A stretch of DNA of 51,698 bases, from the NCBI RefSeq assembly GCF_022763525.1, contig NZ_JALEGG010000103.1, forward strand, positions 1-51,698, given 5' to 3'. Shown here piece by piece: positions 1-8,711 of this stretch. The first letter of the stretch is position 1. Each line of letters opens with the position of its first letter. The DNA comes from Acidovorax sp. (lineage in GTDB: Bacteria; Pseudomonadota; Gammaproteobacteria; Burkholderiales; Burkholderiaceae_C). The translations under genes and the position numbers were made by a program. The notes beneath the pieces are model-generated. The model was not told the origin of the DNA. It did not search any database and saw only the letters and a program-made list of their open reading frames with translations.

Positions 1-299
1 AGCACCTCGCCTTCGGCATCACCAGTGGACGTGGTCACGCCCAGCAAGGCAATCGCCTCGTAGGTCTTGGGCGCATCGAGCTGCAGCTGGCTGAACTTGG
101 TGGCTGCGCCAAAGCACAACGGCAGCACGCCAGTCGCCAACGGGTCCAGCGTACCGGTGTGGCCGGCTTTTTCGGCGCGCAGCAGCCACTTCGCCTTTTG
201 CAAGGCGTCATTGCTGGACAGGCCCAGGGGTTTGTCGAGCAGCAGCACTCCGTGCACCGGGCGCCGCTGCACCCGGGTGCGGGGAGCGCGCTCGGTCAT
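1..299 (-). CDS. truB: tRNA pseudouridine(55) synthase TruB, N-terminal part (cut by window edge)
   Basis: TruB isomerises U55 to pseudouridine in the T-loop of elongator tRNAs. Only about the first 99 residues are inside the window; the rest lies beyond position 1. The translation carries the family's N-terminal block [18 protein letters not shown] and then [17 protein letters not shown], which includes the catalytic aspartate of the GTLDPLA motif. The ATG at 299 overlaps the rbfA stop in an ATGA arrangement, so the two are translationally coupled. It is the last visible gene of the rimP-nusA-infB-rbfA-truB operon. Identification is firm from the motif and gene order. Confidence 0.95.
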   Translation of the reverse strand, partial: MTERAPRTRVQRRPVHGVLLLDKPLGLSSNDALQKAKWLLRAEKAGHTGTLDPLATGVLPLCFGAATKFSQLQLDAPKTYEAIALLGVTTSTGDAEGEV

Positions 300-676
300 G
301 TGTTCTCGTCGTCTTTGGAACGGGAAGCCACGGCGCGCGCAATCAGCGCGTTCATGTCGGCCGCACGCTCGGTGGTGCGGTCAAACACGAAATGCAGCGT
401 GGGCACCGTGTGGATGTGCAGGCGCTTGAACAGGCCGTTGCGCAGGAAGCCCGCAGCCTGGTTCAGCGCCGCCTGGGTTTCTTCAGGGTCGCCCGTGAGC
501 AAGCTGAAGAACACCTTGGCGTGCGCATAGTCCGGCGTCACTTCCACCCCCTGCAGCGTCACCATGCCTACGCGCGGGTCTTTCAACTCGCGCGCGATCA
601 GCTCCGTCAGATCGCGCTGGATCTGATCGGCCACCTTGAAGGAACGATTGGGCGTGGAGGACTTTTTCGCAGCCAT
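296..676 (-). CDS. rbfA: 30S ribosome-binding factor RbfA
   Basis: RbfA is a small KH-type protein that binds the 30S subunit during late 16S rRNA maturation and cold adaptation. The 126-residue product has the family pattern: an N-terminal basic stretch, [19 protein letters not shown], then [17 protein letters not shown] and a helical end. An in-frame TTG lies four codons upstream (688), but the ATG at 676 is preferred. The gene starts 18 bp after the infB stop and overlaps truB by 4 bp, so it depends on the rimP operon promoter. Confidence 0.94.
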   Translation of the reverse strand: MAAKKSSTPNRSFKVADQIQRDLTELIARELKDPRVGMVTLQGVEVTPDYAHAKVFFSLLTGDPEETQAALNQAAGFLRNGLFKRLHIHTVPTLHFVFDRTTERAADMNALIARAVASRSKDDENT

Positions 677-694
677 CGCGGTTCGCAAGACGCT

Positions 695-3556
695 TTACAG
701 CGTCCGAGCGATCTCCTTGATCTCGAAGAACTCGAGCTGGTCGCCTTCCTTGATGTCGTTGTAGTTGCGCAGCTTGATACCGCACTCGAAGCCTTCCTTG
801 ACTTCCTTGACATCGTCCTTGAGGCGCCGCACGGACTCGACTTCGCCGGTGTAGATGACCACGTTGTCGCGCAGCAGGCGGAACTTGCAGTTGCGCGTGA
901 CCTGGCCGGAGGTGACGTACGAACCCGCCACGGTACCGATCTTGGACGCCACGAACACAGTCCGGATCTCGGCCGTACCAATGGCTTCTTCGCGCTGCTC
1001 GGGAGCCAGCATGCCGGACATGGCCGCCTTCAACTCATCCACGGCGTCGTAAATGATGTTGTAGTAGTGCAGGTCCACATCGCTCGACTCGGCCAGCTTG
1101 CGCGCACCGGCATCGGCACGCACGTTGAAGCCGATCACGATGGCCTTGGAGGCAATCGCCAGATTCACGTCGGACTCGCTGATGCCGCCCACGCCGGCGT
1201 ACACCAGCTGCACGCGGATCTCGTCGGTGGAGAGCTTGAGCAGCGAGGCTGCCAGCGCTTCCTGCGAGCCCTGCACGTCCGCCTTGATGATGATGGGCAG
1301 GGTTTGCACCTCGCCTGCAGTCATCTCGGAGAACACGTTCTCCAGCTTGGCGGCCTGCTGCTTGGCCAGCTTGGTGTTGCGGAACTTGCCGGCACGGTAG
1401 GTCGCGATTTCGCGCGCACGGCGCTCGTCGGACAGCACCATGAACTCGTCGCCCGCCTGAGGCACATCCGACAGGCCCTGGATTTCCACCGGGATGGACG
1501 GGCCCGCCGTCTTGGCCGGCTTGCCGTTTTCGTCCAGCATGGCGCGCACGCGGCCGGAGGTCTGGCCGGCCAGCACCACATCGCCCACTTTCAGCGTACC
1601 GGACTGCACCAGCACCGTGGCCACCGGGCCGCGGCCCTTGTCCAGCTGCGCTTCGATCACCAGGCCCTTGGCCATGGCATCCACCGGAGCCTTCAGTTCC
1701 AGCACTTCGGCCTGCAGCAGCACTTGCTCGAGCAGCTCGTCGATGCCCATGCCGGTCTTGGACGAAACGGCCACAAAGGGCGAGTCGCCACCGTACTCTT
1801 CAGGCACCACCTCTTCCACCACCAGCTCCTGCTTGACGCGGTCGGGGTTGGCATCGGGCTTGTCGGCCTTGGTGATGGCCACCACGATCGGCACTTTGGC
1901 TGCCTTGGCGTGCTTGATGGCTTCCTTGGTCTGTGGCATGACGCCGTCGTCGGCGGCCACCACCAGGATCACGATGTCGGTGGCCTGGGCGCCACGGGCA
2001 CGCATGGCCGTGAAGGCCTCGTGGCCAGGGGTGTCGAGGAACGACACCATGCCGCGGGGTGTTTCCACATGGTAGGCACCGATGTGCTGCGTAATGCCGC
2101 CAGCTTCGCCCGCAGCCACCTTGGCGCGGCGGATGTAGTCCAGCAGCGAGGTCTTGCCGTGGTCCACGTGACCCATGACGGTGACCACCGGAGCGCGGGG
2201 CAGCAGTTCGGCGTCCTTCTGACCCGAATCCTCGTCGGTAAAGGCTTCCGGATCGTCCAGCGCCGCCACCACAGCCTTGTGGCCCATTTCCTCCACCACG
2301 ATCATGGCGGTGTCCTGGTCCAGCGGCTGGTTGATGGTGACCATCTGGCCCATCTTCATCAACGCCTTGATGACCTCAGACGCCTTGATCGACATCTTGT
2401 GCGCTAATTCGGCCACGGTGATGGTTTCGGGCACGTGGACTTCCAGCACGCGTGCCTCGATTGGGGCCGATGGCTGGTGATCGTCACGCTGGTCGCGGTT
2501 GTCACCGCGGCGGCCACGCGGGCCACCACGCCAGTTGTTGCGACCCACGCCGCCACTGCTGTCGCCGCGGGTCTTGATCTCTTTCTTCTTGGCCGTGTCG
2601 TTGGCCCAGCTGGAGGACAGCTTGGCCGATTTGACTTCCTTGCCTGCACCCGGTGCACCAGCGCCTGCAGCCGGAGCACCAGCGCGGGCCACACCCGTAC
2701 CCACCGCAGGCTTGTGCAGCGTGCCCTTCTTGGCGTCACCCGCAACGGCAGGCTTGGCCACCGGCTTGGGCTCCTCGGGCTTCTTCGCGACCATCACCGC
2801 CTTCTTGGGCGTGGCCATCATCGAGCGGATGGCGGCAGCTTCAGCCTCGGCCTTGCGGCGGCGGGCGTCCAGATCAGCCGCACGGGCCGCTTCTTCCTCA
2901 GAACGCGCCTTCGACTCGGCTGCGGCTTTTTCCCGAGCCTCGGCTTGCGCCGCGGCACGCGCGGCGGCTTCAGCCGCCTGCTCGCGGGTGGCCTCCTGCT
3001 TGACAGCGGATGCCTGGGCTTTTCTCTCGGCTTCCTGGGCGGCGTAAGCAGCCGCGCGCTCTTCTGCTTCGCGCTCGCGCTTCTCGCGGGCTTCCCGCTC
3101 CGCGCGCTTTTCCGCCAACTCGGCTTCCTGGCGGCGGATCAGCTCGGCCTGGCGGCGGGCTTCCTCCTCGCGGCGGGCCAGTTCCAGATCTTCACTGGAT
3201 GGCGCGGCCTGTTCAGGGACTTGCTCGCGGGTTTCCGAGACGGCTTCCGCACCTTCATCGCGCTGGATGACGGGGCGCTTCTTGCGCACTTCCACCTGGA
3301 TGGTGCGCGCCTTGCCCGTGGCATCGGCCTGCTTGATTTCGCTGGTGGACTTCTTCACCAGGGTGATCTTCTTGCGGTCAGCCGATGCTGTGCCGTGGCT
3401 GGCCTGCAGGTAGGCCAGCAGTTTTTGCTTGTCCGACTCGGTCAATGCGTCGGATGGCGCGGCCTTGCCCACCCCGGCAGCCTTGAGCTGGTCGAGCAGG
3501 ATTTCAGGCGATTTTTTGAGTTCGGTGGCGAACTCGGCGACAGTGTTACTGGACAT
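695..3556 (-). CDS. infB: translation initiation factor IF-2
   Basis: IF-2 is the GTPase that places fMet-tRNA on the 30S subunit and promotes subunit joining. The 953-residue product has the expected order. An N-terminal IF2_N helix bundle is followed by a long charged Ala/Glu/Arg-rich linker (about residues 120-250) and a Gly/Arg-rich stretch. The G domain has GHVDHGKTS (about residue 460), the switch-II DTPGHEA and the base-recognition motif TKAD. Domains II to IV follow and end in [11 protein letters not shown]. The length is normal for betaproteobacteria. It lies 24 bp downstream of nusA and 18 bp upstream of rbfA in the same operon. Confidence 0.97.
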   Translation of the reverse strand: MSSNTVAEFATELKKSPEILLDQLKAAGVGKAAPSDALTESDKQKLLAYLQASHGTASADRKKITLVKKSTSEIKQADATGKARTIQVEVRKKRPVIQRDEGAEAVSETREQVPEQAAPSSEDLELARREEEARRQAELIRRQEAELAEKRAEREAREKREREAEERAAAYAAQEAERKAQASAVKQEATREQAAEAAARAAAQAEAREKAAAESKARSEEEAARAADLDARRRKAEAEAAAIRSMMATPKKAVMVAKKPEEPKPVAKPAVAGDAKKGTLHKPAVGTGVARAGAPAAGAGAPGAGKEVKSAKLSSSWANDTAKKKEIKTRGDSSGGVGRNNWRGGPRGRRGDNRDQRDDHQPSAPIEARVLEVHVPETITVAELAHKMSIKASEVIKALMKMGQMVTINQPLDQDTAMIVVEEMGHKAVVAALDDPEAFTDEDSGQKDAELLPRAPVVTVMGHVDHGKTSLLDYIRRAKVAAGEAGGITQHIGAYHVETPRGMVSFLDTPGHEAFTAMRARGAQATDIVILVVAADDGVMPQTKEAIKHAKAAKVPIVVAITKADKPDANPDRVKQELVVEEVVPEEYGGDSPFVAVSSKTGMGIDELLEQVLLQAEVLELKAPVDAMAKGLVIEAQLDKGRGPVATVLVQSGTLKVGDVVLAGQTSGRVRAMLDENGKPAKTAGPSIPVEIQGLSDVPQAGDEFMVLSDERRAREIATYRAGKFRNTKLAKQQAAKLENVFSEMTAGEVQTLPIIIKADVQGSQEALAASLLKLSTDEIRVQLVYAGVGGISESDVNLAIASKAIVIGFNVRADAGARKLAESSDVDLHYYNIIYDAVDELKAAMSGMLAPEQREEAIGTAEIRTVFVASKIGTVAGSYVTSGQVTRNCKFRLLRDNVVIYTGEVESVRRLKDDVKEVKEGFECGIKLRNYNDIKEGDQLEFFEIKEIARTL

Positions 3557-3580
3557 ATGTGGTTCGTGCCTCCCTGACCC

Positions 3581-5068
3581 TTACTCTTGCTGCCCTGCGA
3601 ACCAATGTTCGCGCGCCTTCATGATCAAGGCTTTGGCATCCTCTGCAGACTGTCCGGTCAGGTCGGTCAGTTCATCAATGGCCAGATCGGCCAGGTCGTC
3701 ACGTGTATGCACTCCGCCTTCAGCCAACTTGGCAATCAGCTCGGGCGTGAGGCCTTCGAGGTCGCGCAGGTCCTGGGAGACCTCTTCCACGCTCTCCTCG
3801 CGGGCGATTTCCATGGTGAGCAGCGCGTCCTTGGCACGGGCACGCAGCTCGTTGACGGTGTCTTCGTCGAACGCTTCGATCTCCAGCATTTCCTGCAGCG
3901 GCACATAGGCCACTTCTTCCAGGCTGTTGAAGCCTTCGGAGATCAGGATGTCGGCGATTTCCTCGTCCACATCCAGCTTTTCCATGAACAGCTTGCGGGC
4001 CGTGTCGGTTTCGTTGGCCTGCTTCTGGGCGCTCTCGGCAGCGTCCATGATGTTGATCTTCCAGCCCGTGAGGTCCGAAGCCAGGCGCACGTTCTGGCCA
4101 CCCCGGCCGATGGCGATGGCGAGGTTTTCCTCGTCCACCACCACGTCCATGGCGTGTTTTTCCTCATCGACCACGATGGAGGACACATTCGCGGGAGCCA
4201 GCGCGCCGATCACGAACTGTGCGGGGTCTTCGGACCACAGCACGATGTCCACGCGCTCACCGGCGAGTTCGTTGGTCACCGCGTTCACACGCGTGCCGCG
4301 CACACCCACGCAGGTGCCGATGGGGTCCACACGCTTGTCGTGCGAGAGCACAGCGATCTTGGCGCGCGAGCCGGGGTCGCGGGCGCAGGACTTGATCTCC
4401 AGCAGGCCTTGCTCGATCTCGGGCACTTCGTTGCGGAAGAGCTCGATCATGAACTCGGGTGCGGAGCGCGACAGGATGATGGGCGCGCCACGCAGCGTCA
4501 GGTCCACTTCCATGATCATGGCCCGCACGCGGTCGCCGCTGCGCAGGTTTTCCTTGGGGATCATCTCGGAGCGGCGCAGGCGGCCTTCCACACGGCCGGA
4601 TTCGACAATGATGTCGCCCTTGTCCATGCGCTTGACGGTGCCCGTGAAGATCTTCTCACCGCGCGACATGAAGTCGTTGAGCAGCATTTCGCGCTCGGCG
4701 TCGCGGATCTTCTGCAGGATGACCTGCTTGGCGGCCATGGCACCGATGCGGCCGATGGGCACGGATTCGACACCTTCCTCGATGTACTCGCCGACCTCGA
4801 TGTCGGGGATGCGCTCCTTGGCATCCATGAGCAGCTCTTCTGCATCGGGGTTTTGCAGGCCGGCGTCGTCGGGCACCACCAGCCAGCGGCGGAAAGTCTC
4901 GTAGTTGCCGCTGTCGCGGTCGATGGACACGCGGATGTCCACCTCGCCCTGGTACAGCTTTTTGGTAGCCTGGGCCAGGGCCGACTCCACGGCGCCCAAG
5001 ACCACATCACGCTCCACGTTCTTTTCGCGCGAAATGGCCTCAACCAACATCAACAGTTCGCGATTCAT
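3581..5068 (-). CDS. nusA: transcription termination/antitermination factor NusA
   Basis: NusA binds RNA polymerase and modulates pausing, Rho-independent termination and antitermination. The 495-residue product opens with the N-terminal RNAP-binding domain ([18 protein letters not shown]). It continues with an S1 domain ([16 protein letters not shown]), KH1 and KH2 ([20 protein letters not shown] and [19 protein letters not shown]). It ends with two C-terminal helix-hairpin-helix repeats of the kind seen in E. coli NusA. It sits between rimP (77 bp gap) and infB (24 bp gap), the classic arrangement. Confidence 0.97.
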   Translation of the reverse strand: MNRELLMLVEAISREKNVERDVVLGAVESALAQATKKLYQGEVDIRVSIDRDSGNYETFRRWLVVPDDAGLQNPDAEELLMDAKERIPDIEVGEYIEEGVESVPIGRIGAMAAKQVILQKIRDAEREMLLNDFMSRGEKIFTGTVKRMDKGDIIVESGRVEGRLRRSEMIPKENLRSGDRVRAMIMEVDLTLRGAPIILSRSAPEFMIELFRNEVPEIEQGLLEIKSCARDPGSRAKIAVLSHDKRVDPIGTCVGVRGTRVNAVTNELAGERVDIVLWSEDPAQFVIGALAPANVSSIVVDEEKHAMDVVVDEENLAIAIGRGGQNVRLASDLTGWKINIMDAAESAQKQANETDTARKLFMEKLDVDEEIADILISEGFNSLEEVAYVPLQEMLEIEAFDEDTVNELRARAKDALLTMEIAREESVEEVSQDLRDLEGLTPELIAKLAEGGVHTRDDLADLAIDELTDLTGQSAEDAKALIMKAREHWFAGQQE

Positions 5069-5145
5069 GCGAGGACTCTCCTATTTCAATCACCTGAGGA
5101 CGGACGCGCTGCGTGGCGGCCACCCCGTTCATTCAATTCAGCAAT

Positions 5146-5739
5146 TCAGGCAGGTGCTGAGCCAGCCTTGCCCGCACGCCCCTTGAAATCCACGATGGGC
5201 GCCAGGCGCACATCCCGCAACTCATCCAAGGTAAACCCCAGCGCCTGCAACGGGGCGGGGACGCGCTTCTTGCTCACTTTTTGACCTGGCTTGACCGGTG
5301 GCTCATCGCTCCAGACGATCTGCCAGCCTCCGGTTTCGGCACGCTCCAGCGTGCCGCGAAATTTCTTGCGGGTGGCATTGACCTGCCCCCCTGCTGCGGC
5401 ACCAATGGGCGCCTTCAAAGTGATGTCGATGACCGAGCCTTCGAAGCGCACGAAGTCCTGTTCGTGGCGCAAGGGGCGGTCGATGCCGGGGGATGAGACT
5501 TCCAGGCGCTTGTACTCAACCCCATCGACCTCCAGCGCAAACTGCAGCTGGCGTGTGACTTTTTCGCAGTCTTCGACCGTGACGAACTGTTCGACGGGGG
5601 GAACAGCCGCATCAACTGCGGGCGGCACCCAAGGCAAATCGATGGTGACGCGCAGCAGACCCCCGGCAGAGCGTTCGATCTCCACCAGGTCATAACCCAG
5701 ACCCGTCACTACTTGTTCAACGACTTGCTGCAATGCCAC
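5146..5739 (-). CDS. rimP: ribosome maturation factor RimP
   Basis: RimP assists assembly of the central domain of the 30S subunit. The 197-residue product carries the family N-terminus (VVEQVVTGLGYDLVEIE), the block CEKVTRQLQFALEVDG and the signature VSSPGIDRPLRHEQDFVRFEG. It is longer than the usual roughly 150 residues because of a proline-rich insert near residue 40 and an expanded C-terminal SH3-like part, as is common in this bacterial group. It is the first gene of the operon. The sigma70-type promoter and the hairpin about 100 bp upstream probably serve it. Confidence 0.94.
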   Translation of the reverse strand: MALQQVVEQVVTGLGYDLVEIERSAGGLLRVTIDLPWVPPAVDAAVPPVEQFVTVEDCEKVTRQLQFALEVDGVEYKRLEVSSPGIDRPLRHEQDFVRFEGSVIDITLKAPIGAAAGGQVNATRKKFRGTLERAETGGWQIVWSDEPPVKPGQKVSKKRVPAPLQALGFTLDELRDVRLAPIVDFKGRAGKAGSAPA

Positions 5740-5822
5740 GTGTTCAGTTCAATCCCGGAAAAACAAAAAACCCGATAACCCCCGGAGATCATTCCCCGAC
5801 AGCTTCGAGCTCCAAAAGCGTT

Positions 5823-5864
5823 CGACCAAAAAAAACGGGCGGTTGGTACCCGCCCGCTTGGTCG
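5823..5864 (-). terminator. intrinsic-terminator-like hairpin in the rimP leader
   Basis: On the minus strand a perfect 7-bp GC stem (arms 5836-5842 and 5850-5856, 7-nt loop) is followed directly by eight U residues (5828-5835). A further 5-bp outer helix (5823-5827 with 5860-5864) can close around the U-tract, so two alternative folds exist. The element lies 84 bp upstream of the rimP start and only about 10 nt downstream of the predicted transcription start. It may act as an attenuator of the operon, or end transcripts arriving from the thioredoxin gene. Confidence 0.7.
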
Positions 5865-5874
5865 TGAGGCTCTT

Positions 5875-5903
5875 ATTGTAGCGTGTAACGCGTTGATTTG
5901 CAA
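5875..5903 (-). promoter_or_regulatory. sigma70-type promoter of the rimP-nusA-infB operon
   Basis: Reading the minus strand there is a TTGCAA -35 box (5898-5903), a 17-bp spacer and a TACAAT -10 box (5875-5880). Both boxes are close to consensus with ideal spacing. The predicted start near 5868 places the terminator-like hairpin at the extreme 5' end of the RNA. Confidence 0.7.
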
Positions 5904-6058
5904 AGACAGTGCAGGCAGCGCCGTGAGCAGACTGTTGTTAATGCACCAGCGCGGGGCCACACGGCCGCCAACATTGAAATTAAAGCCGGGGCCTTGTTCA
6001 GCAAGCGCATGCAGCTACCAGGACGATAGCGATTGCAGCAGACCTATCGCTGCAGCGT

Positions 6059-6457
6059 TCACCGGCTGCGCGCGGCGCGCACCCGCTCGAAGACCTCCTG
6101 GGCCTGCGCATCCGCCCGGCCTGAGCTGGGCGCCGCCTGCAGGCTCGCCAGCAAGCGCGCCAGCACGGGCGCCTGGGGCAGCAGCGGCCCCAGGAACAGC
6201 GCGCGCTGGCCGTCGGCGATCAGCAGGGTGGGAAAGGTTTCCACGTCCAGGTCACCCGCGATCTCTGCATCGTCCTCGATGTCCACCCACTCAAAACGCA
6301 CGTCCGGATGTGCACGAGCCAACTCGTCGAACAGGGGGCGGTAAATGCCGCAGGTGCCGCACCAGGCTGCGCACAGACACACAGCCCACCAGCCACCGGG
6401 CGTGGCCGCCGCTGGGCTGGACGGAGTGGACGTGGGCAGTGCGGCGGGGCTGGACAT
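6059..6457 (-). CDS. thioredoxin-like fold protein (CGTC active site)
   Basis: The 132-residue product has a thioredoxin fold with the redox motif WCGTC (Cys33 and Cys36), then a long helix and the beta strand preceding the cis-proline (VETFPTLLIADG). This points to a thiol:disulfide exchange role. The ATG at 6457 is chosen because codons upstream are low-complexity Pro/Gly/Arg unlike the fold. There is no clear signal peptide, so it is probably cytoplasmic. It is the last gene of a run with two c-type cytochromes (47-bp gap), which suggests a redox link, though its partner is unknown. Confidence 0.85.
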   Translation of the reverse strand: MSSPAALPTSTPSSPAAATPGGWWAVCLCAAWCGTCGIYRPLFDELARAHPDVRFEWVDIEDDAEIAGDLDVETFPTLLIADGQRALFLGPLLPQAPVLARLLASLQAAPSSGRADAQAQEVFERVRAARSR

Positions 6458-6504
6458 CAAAAGGGCTCCTGGGGCTGGCGCGCGAGGCCCAGGCGCAGGC
6501 CCCG

Positions 6505-7785
6505 CTACAGACCGCGCCGTTCCCGGGCGCGGTAAACCTCGATGGTACCCACCCCGGGCGCCTGGTTGCCCCACTGGTTGCGCACAAAAGTGGTGACGGC
6601 TGCGATGTCTTCGTCTGACAGCACCTGCTGGAAGGGCGGCATGCCGTGCGGGCGCGGGTTGCCGGCCGTGGCGGGCAGGTAGCCGCCCTGCAGCACCACG
6701 CGCACCAGGTTGGTGGGGTCGGCCAGGGTCACGGCACGGTTGGCCGCCAGGGCGGGGAAGGCGCCGGGCTCGCCCTGGCCCTGGTCACCGTGGCAGGCGG
6801 CGCAGTGCTGCTCATACACCTTGGCGCCGCGCGCCATGGCGGCGGCGGGCGGTGCGGGCGGCGGGGCACGCTCCGCAGGCGGCTGCTGCGTCAGGCCCTG
6901 CAGGTACACGGCCATGGCGCGGGCATCGGCATCGCTCAGGTACTGCGTGCTGCGAAACACCACCTCGGCCATGGGGCCGAGCACCGAGCCCTGCGGCGCC
7001 ACGCCGGTCTGCAGCAATGCAGCCACGTCTTCGGTGCGCCATTCCTTGACGCCCGCTTCGTGCGCGGCATTGAGGGCCGGTGCATACCAGTTCTGCACAG
7101 GGATCAGCCCCCCGCTGAAGGCCCGGGCCTCCGTGGTGGCGCCCAGCGCGTTGCGTGGCGTGTGGCAGGCGGTGCAATGGCCCAGGCCGTTGACCAGGTA
7201 GGCGCCGCGGTTGTACTCGGCCGTTTGGGTTGGCTCGGCCAACGGCTCGCTAGGTGAGAAGAACAGGGCTCGCCACACGCCCAGCGCCGCCTGCGTGCTG
7301 TACGGAAAGCGCAGCGCATGCGGCCGGTTGGGCTCGGCCACGGCGGGCAGGCTTTGCAGGTAGGCAAAGATGGCATCGGAATCTGCGCGCGTGACCTGGG
7401 TGTAGTTGGGGTAAGGGAAGGCCGGGTAGAGCAGCCGCCCGTTCTTGCTGCGGCCATGGTGCAGGGCGCGCCAGAACTCGGCGGACGTCCAGGCGCCAAT
7501 GCCGCGCGCCTTGTCGGGCGTGAGGTTGGAGCTGTACACCACACCAAATGGTGTCTCGATGCCCCGCCCGCCTGCGTAGGAGGCCCCGCCCTGCGTGGTG
7601 TGGCAGGCCATGCAGTTGCCCACACGGGCCAGGTATTCCCCGCGCTGCACCAGCTCGGGCGTGGATTGCAGGGACTCAGTGGCGGGCAGCGGCTCCTCGC
7701 CGCGCAGGTTCAACGTGACCAGCACTGCCGCCAGGATGCCGATGGCCGCCAGCGCGGAAGAGATCGTCCAGAGGATGCGTTTCAT
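6505..7785 (-). CDS. membrane-anchored triheme cytochrome c (AdhB-like)
   Basis: The 426-residue product has an N-terminal membrane anchor (residues 5-25) and three CXXCH haem sites: CMACH at 58-62, CTACH at 204-208 and CAACH at 328-332. Size and three-domain layout match the cytochrome c subunits of membrane alcohol, gluconate or aldehyde dehydrogenases, which pass electrons to ubiquinone or an oxidase. The start at 7785 has AGGAGG about 8 bp upstream; the reading frame stays open further upstream but that stretch is the end of the preceding gene read in another frame. No dehydrogenase subunit lies nearby, so its electron donor is not evident. Confidence 0.9.
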   Translation of the reverse strand: MKRILWTISSALAAIGILAAVLVTLNLRGEEPLPATESLQSTPELVQRGEYLARVGNCMACHTTQGGASYAGGRGIETPFGVVYSSNLTPDKARGIGAWTSAEFWRALHHGRSKNGRLLYPAFPYPNYTQVTRADSDAIFAYLQSLPAVAEPNRPHALRFPYSTQAALGVWRALFFSPSEPLAEPTQTAEYNRGAYLVNGLGHCTACHTPRNALGATTEARAFSGGLIPVQNWYAPALNAAHEAGVKEWRTEDVAALLQTGVAPQGSVLGPMAEVVFRSTQYLSDADARAMAVYLQGLTQQPPAERAPPPAPPAAAMARGAKVYEQHCAACHGDQGQGEPGAFPALAANRAVTLADPTNLVRVVLQGGYLPATAGNPRPHGMPPFQQVLSDEDIAAVTTFVRNQWGNQAPGVGTIEVYRARERRGL

Positions 7786-7801
7786 CGGGGGCACCCTCCT
7801 T

Positions 7802-8578
7802 TCAGCGCGCCGCCACGGGCACTTCGGCCACGCCGCCGCAGCGGGCGGGCATGGCGGCGGGCAGGCTGTGCGCGGGTTTGCCGCCCGCCGCCACCGGCTG
7901 GGCGGCGAGCCAGGCGGACACGGCACTCACCTCCTGCGGTGTGAGCTGCCGCGCAATGGCAGCCATGCAGTCGGGCACCTGCGCGCGGCGCTGGCCGGTC
8001 TTCCAGGCGCCCAGCTGGCTGTTGAGGTAGTCGCGCGGCAGGCCCAGCAGGCCGGGGATGGAGGGTGCCACGCCGGTCATCGCCGTGCCATGGCAGGCCA
8101 CGCAGGCGGGGATGTTGCGGGCGGCGTCGCCCTGCTGCACCAGCTGGCGGCCCTGCTCCAGCACGGCGGGCGCGGCCTGAGGCGGGGGCGGCGGGGGGTA
8201 CGGCAGCTCCAGCGCGGCAAAGTGCTCGGCCATTTCGCGCAGGTAGTCGTCGGTGAGATGCTCGATGAGGTAGCTCATCTGCGGATAGCTGCGCCGCCCG
8301 TCCCGGAAGTTGAGCAGCTGGTTGGTCAGGTAGCCTGCCGGCTTGCCGGCGATGCGCGGAAAGTACCCGTCCGGCGTGGCCCGGCCTTCCTTGCCATGGC
8401 AGACGGTGCAGGCCAGCACACGCGAGGCCATGCCGGCGGCCTGCACGGAAGGTGTGGATGGCCGCGAGATGGCAGACGGTTCAACGGGCAGCGAAGGCGC
8501 TGGGGGCGCAGCCAGAGCCGCCGCACAGACCGTGGCCGCCCAGCCCAGGGCCAGCCAGCGGCGCAGGTATTGAATCAT
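7802..8578 (-). CDS. diheme cytochrome c4-like protein
   Basis: This 258-residue periplasmic protein has a cleavable signal (LALGWAATVCAAALAAPP) and two haem-binding sites, CTVCH at 57-61 and CVACH at 159-163. The sequences after each site (GKPAGYLTNQLLNFRDG and GLPRDYLNSQLGAWKTG) are the repeated halves of class I cytochromes c4. A Pro-rich hinge (about residues 127-133) joins the halves. It is the first gene of the cytochrome operon, 16 bp before the triheme cytochrome, and is divergent from the MocR regulator. It probably shuttles electrons between the triheme protein and a terminal oxidase. Confidence 0.9.
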   Translation of the reverse strand: MIQYLRRWLALGWAATVCAAALAAPPAPSLPVEPSAISRPSTPSVQAAGMASRVLACTVCHGKEGRATPDGYFPRIAGKPAGYLTNQLLNFRDGRRSYPQMSYLIEHLTDDYLREMAEHFAALELPYPPPPPPQAAPAVLEQGRQLVQQGDAARNIPACVACHGTAMTGVAPSIPGLLGLPRDYLNSQLGAWKTGQRRAQVPDCMAAIARQLTPQEVSAVSAWLAAQPVAAGGKPAHSLPAAMPARCGGVAEVPVAAR

Positions 8579-8651
8579 TGGCAAACGTGGGGATGGGGAG
8601 GAACACAAGAGGAAAACACAGTCCGCACTCTACGCCGCCCCTTCAATTCAG

Positions 8652-8688
8652 TACAGATTCAGTTTCAATCTAAAAATACAGATCAGTT
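8652..8688. promoter_or_regulatory. direct repeat, probable MocR-type operator
   Basis: TACAGATTCAGTT (8652-8664) and TACAGATCAGTT (8677-8688) repeat in the same orientation with a 25-bp period. They lie in the 133-bp gap between the cytochrome operon and the MocR gene. MocR dimers such as GabR and PdxR bind paired direct repeats, so this is a likely site for the adjacent regulator and could control both divergent genes. Confidence 0.55.
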
Positions 8689-8711
8689 AGCCAACCCAGC
8701 CAGCCGCCCCC

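Noticed and set aside
392-2407. 671-codon open frame opposite infB
   Set aside because: It lies wholly antisense to the infB G domain. Its His/Leu/Gly-rich translation resembles no protein and reflects high GC and codon bias of infB.
5740-6058. tRNA upstream of rimP, as with metY in enterobacteria
   Set aside because: No cloverleaf, T-loop GTTCGA block or CCA end could be found in the 319-bp gap.
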